A stretch of 64,000 bases of DNA from Pieris napi (Eukaryota > Arthropoda > Insecta > Lepidoptera > Pieridae), in contig NC_062259.1 in assembly GCF_905475465.1 (NCBI RefSeq), positions 10,116,501 through 10,180,500 of the forward strand, read 5' to 3'. The position numbers and the translations under genes are program-made. Positions within the stretch are counted from its first letter, which is position 1. Each line of letters starts with the position of its first letter. The notes under the pieces are model-generated. The model did not search any database and was not told the origin of the DNA. It worked only from the letters and a program-made list of their open reading frames with translations. This document shows positions 1 to 11,700 of the stretch, in pieces.

Positions 1-49
1 TTCTCTACATAGAAGTGACCTACGCTCAAGAAATTATAATATTACAAAT

Positions 50-2794
50 ATGGCAAACATAGCAGCTAAACGTGTGAAAAGAGAAATTAAAGAAGTAGTG
101 AAAGGTGGAGAGGTATGTTTGTTTTAAGTTTATTTTGTGTCAATTGTTTTAACCATTTTGCATTGTGGATTTAGCTAAAGAAGGGTCATTACTTTTAATA
201 AAAAATGCTTAATTTGGATAGACTGTGCTCGCGAAATAAGAATATATACAAAGAAATGTAATAAAAAAACTTCATGATTCAGCATATTCTTTATTATTTT
301 CATGACACTACTACAATTTTATATACCCTCATGTTGATCATTCAATTGAATGTTATTAATATGGTCATTCATAAAACAAAGCCTAACTTACAACAATTCT
401 TAGCACATAAAAGTGAAGCCTAACAAAGCATAATAATCATTTAATTGTCAAGTTTAATAAGTAAGTCTTTACAAATTAATACTAAATAAATATAGGATAC
501 CAGGGTTAAATTATCTCAATTTAAAGGGTAATTATTTGTACATACTAATGCTATAGCTTTTTTTATTGAAACTTTGGTTAAGCTTTTTATTTTAAAAATA
601 TGCAGTTACTGTATTAACTAATAAGTTATTACAGTTAAGTATATTAATTTGTTATAGTTATTACTAATAATTAATATAATGTGTTCAAATTTAAAAGTAA
701 ACCTTAATATGTTATTCACAGTTATACTTGGAACTTCTTACATAAATTTGTCTCTGTAATACTTAATAATCATTTTATATACCAATCAATATGCAACATG
801 GTAGCTGCAATAAATTAATGTTAGAGTTCAATTAGTTTAATGTGGAAGGTTTGTATTGGTTTTGCTTTACACTTTTATAAAAAAGTTGTAGGCATTAATG
901 CAGATCCAGAGATTCAAAACTTAAACTGTAGTGGTTCTTTTTTAAATAATTAATGTACCAGTAATTTAAAAAATAGTCAAGGTAAACAGGGCTTTGATTG
1001 ACTTAATGATATTTATGTTAATATGTTTGAATTTTTAGTAAATGTAAATGTTAAAATTTGAATTGTGTTCTCCAGATGTGAACTTTGTATTGCTAATGAA
1101 CATCTCAACCCTATATTGGCATAAGTCTTAAAAACTAGTTATCAACCACTCATACTGTGTAATAAGTGGTGTCTCAAGCAATATTAAAATTAAAACCTTT
1201 ATTAATGAGAAAAAAATAAAAAAATGGAATGATTTGGATTTTATGGGTCTAGAAGCTTAAGATACTTCTCCATGGCCACTTATAATATGATTGCTTGATG
1301 CCGAAAGCTTGCAACAACACATACACGGGACTCGCTATTGTTCATAGCAACAAAAGCCCTGTCTACTTTCCTCTATAAGCTTAAGATACTGCATTTATAT
1401 TGATAACTTTTGAATTGAGGTGTAGAAGCTATGCATGTATATATTAACCCTTATTTTTCATCACTGTGGTAGTACAAGGTACCTAGTTGCACTATGAAAA
1501 TAATAAATGTGATAAAGAATTCTTAAAATAATTTAGGCTTAAAGTATGTTTAAGAATAAGACTTACAGTTCATTAAATTACCAAATAATGGCACCTAAAA
1601 GAGTAACTGTTTTTTGTATTTATATCATAGAATGGCTATTGTACATTTGTCCCTCTACAATTTTCAGGGTTCATTGAAATTAGAAGTTGTAAGTAATAGT
1701 TGGACAGATTTACTTGGAGAAATCACTGGTCCACCTGATACACCATATGAAGGTGGGATTTTCAAACTAGAGATCAAAATCCCAGAAACATATCCATTTA
1801 CTCCACCAAAGGTATGTTTAACATGTTTAATACAATATTTGTAATGACTTAACATACTACATGTATTTTATAAGTTTAGTTTAGTTTTAGTACACAATTT
1901 TATTAGTTTCTTGTCGTAGGCCTCGTGTTAGAATTAATTTATTACATCTTTACTAAGACAATATAGAATCATAGCTAATATGATTGAATGTATTGAAATG
2001 AATGAACTTTTGTCCGTTTATTTATTGATTTTTATTACTTAGTCACTCTTATATGTATTATCCTAAAATATTAAGTTCCAAGAAAAATATAAATGTGAGA
2101 CTGGAGCCAAGTTCTATGTCACAACGTCAATACTGTTCATCTGTGAATAAAGGTATTGTGATCTTAATGGACGCCAGATCTATAAATAAACTGTCACATC
2201 ATTTTACAAAGGAAAATAAGTGCCGGCCCTAATGTGTTTTTATGTGTATAATGTAACTATATTTTTCATGTTCATACAAAACAATCTTTTGGTTTATAAG
2301 GGATAAATGATACATTATGTGACACCCATTTACTTTCTGTTTTCCTTTTTAAGATTGACACTCTGTCCTATAAATATAAGAGATTTTGAAGCTTTTTTTC
2401 TTGATTACAGGTACGTTTCATAACAAAAATCTGGCACCCGAATGTATCGTCAGTAACTGGTGCTATCTGCTTAGATATCTTGAAGGACCAATGGGCCGCA
2501 GCACTCACCCTTAGGACAGTAATGCTATCTATACAGGCATTACTTGCTGCAGCTGAACCAAATGATCCTCAAGACGCGGTTGTAGCGAAGCAATACATAG
2601 AAAACCAACAAATGTTCACACTTACAGCGCGACACTGGACTAATGTCTATGCAGAGGGCCCATCTGGGGTCTGGGAATTTAATCAAAAAGTACAGTTATT
2701 GTTAGAAATGGGTGTTGATGAGCACAAAGCGCGCGTAGCTCTTTCAACATACAATTGGGACGTTGAAGACGCAACTGAACAATTATTTAGTTAG
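50..2794 (+). CDS. UBE2K: Ubiquitin-conjugating enzyme E2 K (UBE2K/HIP2 type), 3 exons
   Basis: Class II E2 enzyme. It accepts ubiquitin from E1 on its active cysteine and builds ubiquitin chains, chiefly Lys48-linked in known UBE2K proteins, in the cytosol and nucleus. Coding exons are 50-112, 1668-1811 and 2411-2794; they join in phase 0 with GT-AG borders to give 196 residues (human protein: 200). The start is the MANIA motif typical of the family. Seen: the E2 fold with PPDTPYEGG in exon 2, the HPN motif at about residues 78-80, the active-site Cys at about 89 in GAICLDILKDQW, and the AAEPDD-like loop (AAEPNDPQDAVVA). The last 40 or so residues (LLEMGV to DATEQLFS) match the C-terminal UBA domain that separates UBE2K from other E2s. 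An AATAAA lies 16 bases after the stop (2810-2815). I see no defect, and the assignment is very secure. Confidence 0.96.
113..1667 (+). other. UBE2K intron 1
   Basis: GT-AG intron, AT-rich. I see no coding exon and no clear repeat element in it. The open stretch just before exon 2 (from 1614) is intron sequence running into the exon, not an extra coding part. Confidence 0.8.
1812..2410 (+). other. UBE2K intron 2
   Basis: GT-AG intron of about 600 bases with a pyrimidine-rich end before the acceptor at 2410. Nothing recognisable inside. Confidence 0.8.
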
Positions 2795-2855
2795 TAAAAA
2801 GATACATACAATAAATTATCATTAAAATTGCGATTTCACCATACACGTCCATGAG

Positions 2856-2955
2856 AATGTGTCTAATATAATATATTAGACACACATTCACGAGAATGTG
2901 TCTAATATAATATATTAGACACACATTCACGAGAATGTGTCTAATATAATATATT
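2856..2955. repeat. Tandem palindromic repeat, about 41-bp unit, 2.5 copies
   Basis: The unit is a palindrome (TGTGTCTAATATAATATATTAGACACA) followed by a short TTCACGAGAA-like linker, repeated head to tail just after the UBE2K polyadenylation signal. Two units are complete and a third runs out after its first half. Each palindrome could form a hairpin in DNA or in read-through RNA. Confidence 0.85.
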
Positions 2956-5764
2956 ATTATAATAACCAGACTAAAACAGTAAACCAATCAACTTTATACA
3001 CACAATTTATAGATAGCATAAAAATAAACTATAATATTTCCATTTGCTATAAAACAGCGGGTCTTAATATAGCCTTATTAGTGACTAGGCGTCTACTACG
3101 TAGGTGTCTGACGAAAATAATTAAGAATATAATTATTAATTTTAATAATTATAAATGATTTGATGACGAAAAATTGTGAATGCTTTTTGTCACATTACAA
3201 TATTAAAATTTATACATCAAATATTTGACTGTTCATGATGCCTTAATTTGAATCAAGTTACGCTTACCATACAATGAAATCCATGTTTCAATTTGAATAA
3301 GAAATTAAGAAGTTGAATCTAATTTTGTACTAATAGATATATCTGTAATAAAAAATAAGCCATGTGTGAGCTCAAGTTAGGTGTGGACAAACATCGAGAT
3401 AATTGTTATAAGTATGACTTAACTGAACGCCTAGTTGTAATTTTAAGAAACAACTGGTTCTTATGAATTTTGTAATCATGATTACATTAAACTATTTACT
3501 ACAAGAATGTTTCTACCAAAATAAGTTGAACAATTTATTTACCTTTAAATTTGACATCATCGATCACCATAGCATACCTAAGCAAAGAAAACTATACGAT
3601 TAGAGTTATGAAATAATTTAATTATTAAAATTTGGAAATGGAATGTTATCTAGATCAGTGGTGTTCATGTGTGTCTTTTTAGTCGGTATATTGTATATTG
3701 GTTTTTCTTTGTTGTACCTACCGCCATTACTATTCTATATATATAATACTAATTTTAATGGTCAAACTTGTTTCACAGTTTGTGTATATACATTAGGAGA
3801 AGCAACATTGTAATTGCAATTATAAAAATAAATTGCATTCTTTGTGTTAGAGGAGTAACAAGCTATTGTTTGTTTTATTTCAATACAATCCTAATTCAAA
3901 TGCTTTTAATTGTAAAGGTATATGTACAAATATACTTACTTGAACAACGATGAAGTTTTTCTTTAAAACTGGCAATTTGGGTGTTTCTTGAAAGTAATTA
4001 AATTATTATAATTAACAAACTAATCCATTGTAACATTAGATTATTAGAGTAGTGTAATAATTTGTGACTGAACACCTATAAGACACATTATCTCATTTGG
4101 ATGTTATAATATGCAGTGAATCAGTAGTAATATTATAAAGAGAAAAGGTTTTAGTAATCCAAGAACTCAAATAATAATGGAGATATTTCTGAAACTTTAT
4201 CACCGTTCGACACACCCTGTGTACATAGGCTTTATTTATAGGTAAATTATTTAAAAAATAAAAAGGGGAAGTTGAGTCTGGATTGCATGTCTGAAACAGA
4301 AACTTTTGATACCGAAAAAATAATTTGTTAATGTACTTTTACTTTAGTTCAGTTTTTTCAAAATCTTAATGTCCTGAAAATGTAACTTTCTAACTGAAAA
4401 TTATTTGGGCAGTTGTTAATCTTACCCTGAACCAAGATGCTGAAAAATCAAACATTTGAATAAAGCTAGTATAATTTTTCTTTTAAACAATTCTTACTTC
4501 TATTTTTGGTGAAATGTCCTTATAAAGTTTATTATTGTGTTATGATTATACGACTGGATTTGGTTCACGTATGCAAATATCGACCCTAGGTATTTCTTAG
4601 AACAAATACTGGAATGAGGTATTTTTTTTATCAATAATAATATTGACCCCCCCAAACAACCAAGTATGGTCCAATCGGCGTTCCTAGTTAATAAGTATTA
4701 CTTAATAAAATTAACAGTAGGATTTCTTACTTCCGCTTTTCTTGTCTGTTCTTTCTGCTATTCAAGTCAATATATAAAAAAAAATAAGTATTGATTCCAG
4801 ATTACAAGTTTTAATATAATAATTTTTTAAACAAAATGGATCATTAGTTGAATGACTGTTTAAGCACGCTTACTGCAACATATTAACTCACGGGTTTTAC
4901 CTTGGTTGTAGCTGTCTTTGTCTCGCTTACGGAACCTAAGTTGTGTCTAGTATTGCTAACTCTTTTCGGCACACGTGTGTCAGTCATAGATGAGTCAATA
5001 TAGATATGAAAGGTGTTTTAGAGTGAGTGCTCATAATGAACTACACTCAGAGAAACAAGAGATAAGGTAGAGGTATTTTTGAATGGAAATTTCTTCCTTC
5101 CCAAAAAAAGATCCCTTGTTGGTCTGTTATTAGGTAATAATAATTCATTTTTAAAAAGATTTTTAACACTATTGTAGAATATTTGAAATTGTCAATATAA
5201 AAATTTTTTTTTTTAAGTTTTTGTGTTAAATATTATAAGACTTTCTTAATATTAATAGTAAATAAATTGTTAAATAGTAAGTATACGTTGTACAATTTAA
5301 TCATAAGTCGGAATACAACTACAATATTATTGATAATATCATATTCTTTGATGCAGCAAGCTTGTTCTACCTCAAACAGCCTGTGCCAGCGCAGCCCGCA
5401 GGGTTATACTGGCGTAGTCGCATCCGCACGAAACAACTTGAAGTTGACACGGTACACAAATCATCAAGCAAGTTACAACTGGCAATTCAGTTACATTCGC
5501 ATATTGATGTGGAGCTGGTGTATTCCTGCGTGGTGTTATTTTGTTATAAATTACGAGGGAGGAAACGAATAATATAAACCAGAATGTAACAAAACAAAAG
5601 TGAATTTTTAATAAAAAAATCTCCTTAACTCCCTTGTTACTAACGTTGACAAAATACTTTCTAAAACGTATTTAATTTTCCGCGTGTGTCTCGTTTCATG
5701 CTCGCGCCAACAAACGTGTGTTTGTATGTATAAATATTAATTTTATCGTTGTTAAACATTCAAA
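2956..5764. other. Spacer between UBE2K and bestrophin, including the bestrophin promoter region
   Basis: AT-rich spacer with no gene I can support. It holds the GC-richer exon-like block at about 5355-5577, listed separately. The bestrophin promoter and 5' UTR must lie in its right part. A slightly GC-richer stretch (about 5640-5720) precedes the start codon, but I see no convincing TATA box or initiator. Confidence 0.6.
5355..5577 (+). other. Exon-like block of unknown nature upstream of bestrophin
   Basis: The block follows an acceptor-like TTTGATGCAG and is much richer in G+C than its surroundings. Two + frames stay open through it: one ends near 5572, the other at 5577 with ...LRGRKRII and a stop. 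An AATAAA lies downstream at about 5610. It could be a terminal exon of an unrecognised transcript, a bestrophin 5' leader exon, or an old repeat. I do not recognise the translation, and no partner exon was found. Confidence 0.25.
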
Positions 5765-8700
5765 ATGACTATATCATATGCCGGTGAAGTTCCCAATGGT
5801 AGCAGTTTTGGATGTTTCTGGCGGATACTATGCAAGTAAGTTCAGTTTATTGCGATGAGTGAGTGGCTAGTTCTACAGTATGTTTACCATATCGACCCTG
5901 GTCCAGGGCCGCAGGCTCGCTAGAGCTTAAACAGCTGTTCCAAGCAGCGACCACCTTACATAGCATAGGTACCTTGTACGTGATGAAATTGCGGGCCGTT
6001 TGCCCGTAGTTACAATTGTTATTACAATGACTCCTCCAGTTATTGTGACGTAGGACTTGTTTTGTTCGTTAAACACCACCCAACTCTTAACATTTTAGAA
6101 GTTTTAAATATTTAAGAAAGTCCAATTTAGAAGAATCGTTTGGCCTTCGCGTTGTTGTTTTAAAGGTGATGGATACGATTAGTCCAAAGTGAACTGGTGT
6201 TCAATGTTGGCTCATTTGGCCCTGACAACGAAAAGTGGCGAAAGTTAACTGTGACGCACTATAAAATACCTACTAACCTTTTCAAATCAATCGGATACAG
6301 CTGATAAATACGTATTTTATGATTACTTGGTGCTTTTAGAATCGCCGTAATAAAATCGCAACGATATACATGCTTTATTACTACGTGGCTTTTTTACTGA
6401 GAGAATGTTTCTTAATTGCAAATGCATAATTGTTAATAATATGTAAGTAAAAGAATTTACAAGCCAGGTCTTGCACGATCCGAGTTCAAAATTCAACTAG
6501 ACCTGTTTTTATCTCAGCAAAAAATCATGTATTCATAATTCATTTCGTTTTGTATTGTACATAAATGTTCTATAACTGTAGTGAGATCGAATTGTATATA
6601 CGTAGATAAATAAATAGCAAATTCTTTTGACAAGAAATTTTAAAGTCAATTTAAAAGTTACATCAATACTGAATGATAACAGTAAATATACATTTGAAGC
6701 TAAGGTATTAACATTGGTCTTCTTGCGTTTGAATTACCTATCGTGAAATTCAAACTAAATACCGCTACTTTTTAGTTGTTTGACTACCTGCTTATTTGTT
6801 TTGCTTTTCACCAATGAATAGCAACGGTAAAATGTAATGCATACGATATTTTTAATTTACAATTTCTACAAAATTATTTCTGTATGTACCTATTTTACCT
6901 ACATATCTCAAAAGACTAATAAATAATTTGTCTAGCCGATGTTGTATTAGCCGATGATGTTAGGAAAATATCACAATTACCACTATAAATATCCATAAAA
7001 GCCTCTGTGACGTATCACAATCATTCGATTGTAAATAATCTTTGTGTTGTGATGTATTCATATCAATAGGCACATCAAAATAAATGTAGTATTATACTGG
7101 TGACAGAATTTTTAAAATCGGTTCGGTAAATACACAGTTTACGTTTTAGGATTAATCTTAAAAACTCTTTATAATATTCGCAATGCTTTATTTAAGAACG
7201 AAATTCAGTAAAAAATACCAAATTTTAATGTTCGTTACGTAGTACGCCGTTTAAAGTAAAAGTGTTTTGGAGAAATGATAATTGTTACGAAATAATCGTG
7301 GTTCGTGATCCGTTGCTAAGCTTCCACTGAATAAATTAACCGCGACTGAGTTTCTTTAAAACACGAAGTTTTGACGAGATTGACGTCGCGTTCAATCTCA
7401 GAATAGGGAATAATTTACGTGCAATATCGTGTGAACCTGGCCGATTTTTGGTAACGAGGGCTATTTTTCCCATTATCTTTTTCGCTAATGATCCCAACCG
7501 CGCGTAAGCGATCGTCCTTCAGGACTTAAAATACTTTAGTATTTAGCATTGATGCACCGCACCAACTTCTCTTTTGATTTTGATTGACATCCATACAGTT
7601 TACGAATTAATGACAAATTATATTTTAGAAAAAAATTAATTCTGCATCTTTTTAACAAAGACATAAATATTTTAACGTTGAACCAGATAGCCGTATTTTG
7701 CAAGTGATTAATACAATACATGCGCAAAGTTATATATATATAAATTATTTAGTTTTTCTTTATATTTTTTGTGCTTCCGGCCGTCGCCTCTGCTCCCTTC
7801 GCTTGATCCTAACTGTATAGGAGATACCTAAAGTTTCATCACAATTGAAATAATGGATGACAAAGGACAAACACTATTTCCACGAATTTTTGAAACAATT
7901 CGATCATAATTTACCTATACTTACCAGAAACTGATGAATTTTAAATTCTATCACAGACTACATTAATCCAGAAACTCCAATAAATTATTTTATATTAATC
8001 CTATTTCCAATTATTACTGAATGAAAAATAAGTATTAGTCATTTACAAGATAAGATGATATACGAGAGATACATTAAGCCTCTAACTTGGTATATATATT
8101 AACCAAAAGCCTCTATGTAATTTGGAAAATTATAGCTTTTTCACCTCAAGTTTCGCATAAAACTGTATGTATATGTTATGTTGGTTTGTGTACGCTTCAA
8201 AAACTCAAAAAGTTCTGCACCGATCGAGCTGAAATTTTAGCATGATATAATCCGCATCAAGGATTCTTTTTATATATTTTTTGTTTATAATATTTTCTTT
8301 GTTTTGTTTCTCATTTCTCAACCATTCAATCACAATGTGCCACAGCGAAACGTGGCAGGGAACAGCTATATTTTCATTCTATGTACAATACATTCAAGTT
8401 ACCTAAACACAACAAATTACTACACCTTAGAAGGCATTATGGCCAACCGCAGTTTTCTCTTCCTTTTTGCCTTTCACCTCTATCCTTCTAGTAGAAGATC
8501 CCGCTATACAACGACCTTCACCGAGATGCTTATTTAATGAAACATATTTTATATTAAATTTAATATGTCAATAAATATAATCCATATGGGTTGTCTAGCA
8601 AATTTCAGTCCAGAGTATGTTTAATTAATAATTTAAAAAAAATATTTTTTCAAACATTTCACCGGTATGATTATTAGATAAATTCTATACCAATCGAAAG

Positions 8701-11700
8701 TATGAAGCCCATAGAATATGCAAACTTTATGCTGCCCATTCTTATCCGGTCACAACTATCGGGTTGCCTGGTATAAACAGGTAATTCTGTACTAGCATTT
8801 TGCAACGGTCTGTTTATTGAATGAAATTTAAATTAAATTAAAGATTATTTTATTCTGAACACGGTGGTATAGGGTTGTCTGCGAAAAATCAGTCCAGAAT
8901 TGCGGTTGTCGAATTTTAAAAAGTAAAATATTGCTCCAAGTGAATGTGTGTGACTGAGAGGTCCCAACCGACCATCCCATGCGATAGAAGAGGACACAGC
9001 ATAGCAGCTGTTTAAAGTCCGCCCACTTAAAGAATGAGAGTGCGCATGCTATTTGGGCTTGGAAAAGAAAAGGATAGCGATGGACTCGTATAATTATGCA
9101 TAATTTTGGAGTAGTTTATTATTTAAATACAGAAATAGTTATTTAATTTTTTTTAATCAATTAATTATTTATGTGTATATTTTTTATGTGACACTAAAGT
9201 ATATATACATCTTTAGTAAAAAAGAAGGTTGTAGTGATTCATATATAATAATACCCTGATTAAAAATATTGATTGAAAAAAATTAAAAAATTAACTACAT
9301 GCAAATTATAAATCTATAAAATATGTAAACAGAGAAATTGAAATCAATTGAAACTATTGGAAAAAATTCAAAACCCATAAAAGTGAATTTTTTTAATCAG
9401 GGTAATCTTGCAAAATTTATTTTTATTATAAGAAGACAAAATAAAAAAAGAATGCGTGTACTTATGTACGCGAGTAAGAAGTTAAACTTCTTTGGCTTTC
9501 TTTAGTTTTTTAAAATATGAAATAATTAATAACAAATATTTAACGTTAATAATATTTATTATTTAGTATATTATTTAATTATTAATTAATATGAATAATT
9601 ATTTATTATTTTATTATATTATTCATTCAATTTAATAACTACGTATGTTTCATAACCTTTTAACTAAGTAACAATAGGTCTTTGTGAAAAAGCATTCCTA
9701 AATTTCTTTGAAAAAATAATTAAAACTCCTTTATTTGTTTAAAAGGTAAATGTCATTATGGTAATTTAAAATTCTTAGCATAGCTGCTAACTTCACGCAT
9801 ATTCTATTTCTTTCTACTTGTAGATTGTCTTATTTCGATCTCGCTCGCGCACGCTCGGCGCCCATACTGATAATTTAGTGTCACGGTGCGCGCGCATCGT
9901 AAAATTTCACTCTCATCAATTTTTTATAACGCGCCTAAAGAAGTATAACTTCAAAAACAACAATTAAAAAATTACTTCTATTTATTGTAAAAAATTAAAA
10001 ATACAATTTTTTTTTTAATTATTCAGAATCCGAGTCATAGGACATAAAACTACGTTCTTCAACTTCTGAATCTTCTTCGTCATCACTTTCTGTTTCACTT
10101 TTTTCGACAATGTCTTCTATCTTTACAGGTGTATGATCCCCAATGAATCCTACTGGTTTTAAATATTCATCTAAGAACCGTCCGCAGTTCTCAGGCTCAA
10201 ATTTCACGCATATTGTATCCGTTGCATTAAGCCACATGGAATTTACGAAAATAAAATATAAAATATATATTTTAATATATACATATTATATTTTAATATA
10301 GAAATATAGAAGATCTATTAGCTAAGATAATTTTAAATCATAATAATTTTAGCAATATTTTACTTTTTAAAATTCGACAACCGCAATTCTGGACTGATTT
10401 TTCGCAGACAACCCTATACCACCGTGTTCAGAATAAAATAATCTTTAATTTAATTTAAATTTCATTCAATAAACAGACCGTTGCAAAATGCTAGTACAGA
10501 ATTACCTGTTTATACCAGGCAACCCGATAGTTGTGACCGGATAAGAATGGGCAGCATAAAGTTTGCATATTCTATGGGCTTCATACTTTCGATTGGTATA
10601 GAATTTATCTAATAATCATACCGGTGAAATGTTTAAAAAAATATTTTTTTTAAATTGTTAATTAAACATACTCTGGACTGAAATTTGCTAGACAACCCAT
10701 ATGGATTATATTTATTGACATATTAAATTAAATATAAAATACGTTTCATTAAATAAGCATCTCGGTGAAGGTCGTTGTATAGCGGGATCTTAGACCATTC
10801 TAAGTAAGCACTATGCTTACTTGCAATTCGTATCCAACGAAGAAACCCCGTTACAAAGGCACCAAATGTCACCAAAACACGTCTCAAGCCATTAACAACA
10901 ATTAAAAAAATATTTAATTGTTGAAAAAAATTTAGTTGAATAAAATTATAAAGTTTTGAAGAAAGCTTTGTTACTCAGGGATAATGTCGCATTCAAAGAG
11001 TTAAATAGTTTTTGAAATAGGTAATTAATAAGTATAAATAATGTATAGATTTTCCAAATTGGTATATTATAATTCCTTTACCTTAGAGTCTTAGAAGATC
11101 ATCGTGACTGTCTCGTGTCTTGTCCAATTACATATGTTCACCTAATTAAGTTTATTATACCACCAATTTGTTTTCAGGTGGCGAGGAAGTGTATATAAGT
11201 TGGTTTGGCGCGAGCTGCTAGCATACCTAACACTCTACTATACTATTAACTTATTATACCGTTTTGCTATGACAGAAGAGCAACAGAGGTAAGTTTCATA
11301 GTAAGGGTCTCGGGTGGGGCTTCTGATAAGCACGTACATGCATAAGCTCAATAGAGATTAGTCGCTCGACCTGGAGAATATTATTGTTAGTTAACTTCTA
11401 CTAAAGGCAGCCCATAAGCCAAGTTGCCTGCAACTTAAGGGCGTTTAGAATGACTTGTTTAGTGCGTTGTTGAAGCGCTAATATCGATGGCCCCAACGAA
11501 TAAACGTGCAATCGAAAAACAACAACTTTTCAGGAAACAACAAAATAGTTTGGAATCACTTTACTTTAATTACATAATAAATAGATATATATAATGAATG
11601 ATCAAATTAAAGGTAAAAAAAATATCTTTTAGCTCATATATTTTTTATAAAAAAAATATTAACAGTTTTCTCAATATTCAAGAAAAAACATGTTATTTTA

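Larger units (their letters stand above)
8495..10791. mobile_element. 2.3 kb DNA element with 441-bp terminal inverted repeats
   Basis: The left arm 8495-8935 and right arm 10351-10791 are inverted copies of equal length (441 bases) and differ at only a few positions. They begin AAGATCCCGCTATACAACGA. Between them lie a nested MITE (9254-9402), two GC-richer patches (8940-9090 and 9835-9910) and one short acidic ORF on the - strand. The true tip may extend a few bases past AAGATC, because this copy and the 16832-17387 copy share flanking bases on both sides. A TTCTA on each side could be the target duplication. I cannot assign a superfamily. The closeness of the arms suggests a recent insertion or arm correction. 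Confidence 0.8.
5836..11177 (+). other. Bestrophin intron 1
   Basis: A 5.3 kb intron. Apart from the long-armed element at 8495-10791 and its nested MITE, I see mostly AT-rich unique-looking sequence. A stretch near 8165-8275, with a cell-motif such as CTGCACCGATCGAGCTGAA, resembles the ends of dispersed lepidopteran repeats, but I cannot place its borders. Confidence 0.7.

Noticed and set aside
1614..1667. N-terminal extension of UBE2K exon 2 (MYLYHRMAIVHL...)
   Set aside because: Pyrimidine-rich intron ending TTTTCAG. The real N-terminus MANIAAKRVKRE is in exon 1 at 50-112.
2856..2955. CRISPR-like array of regularly spaced repeats
   Set aside because: Eukaryotic setting, no unique spacers; it is a simple tandem repeat of one palindromic unit.
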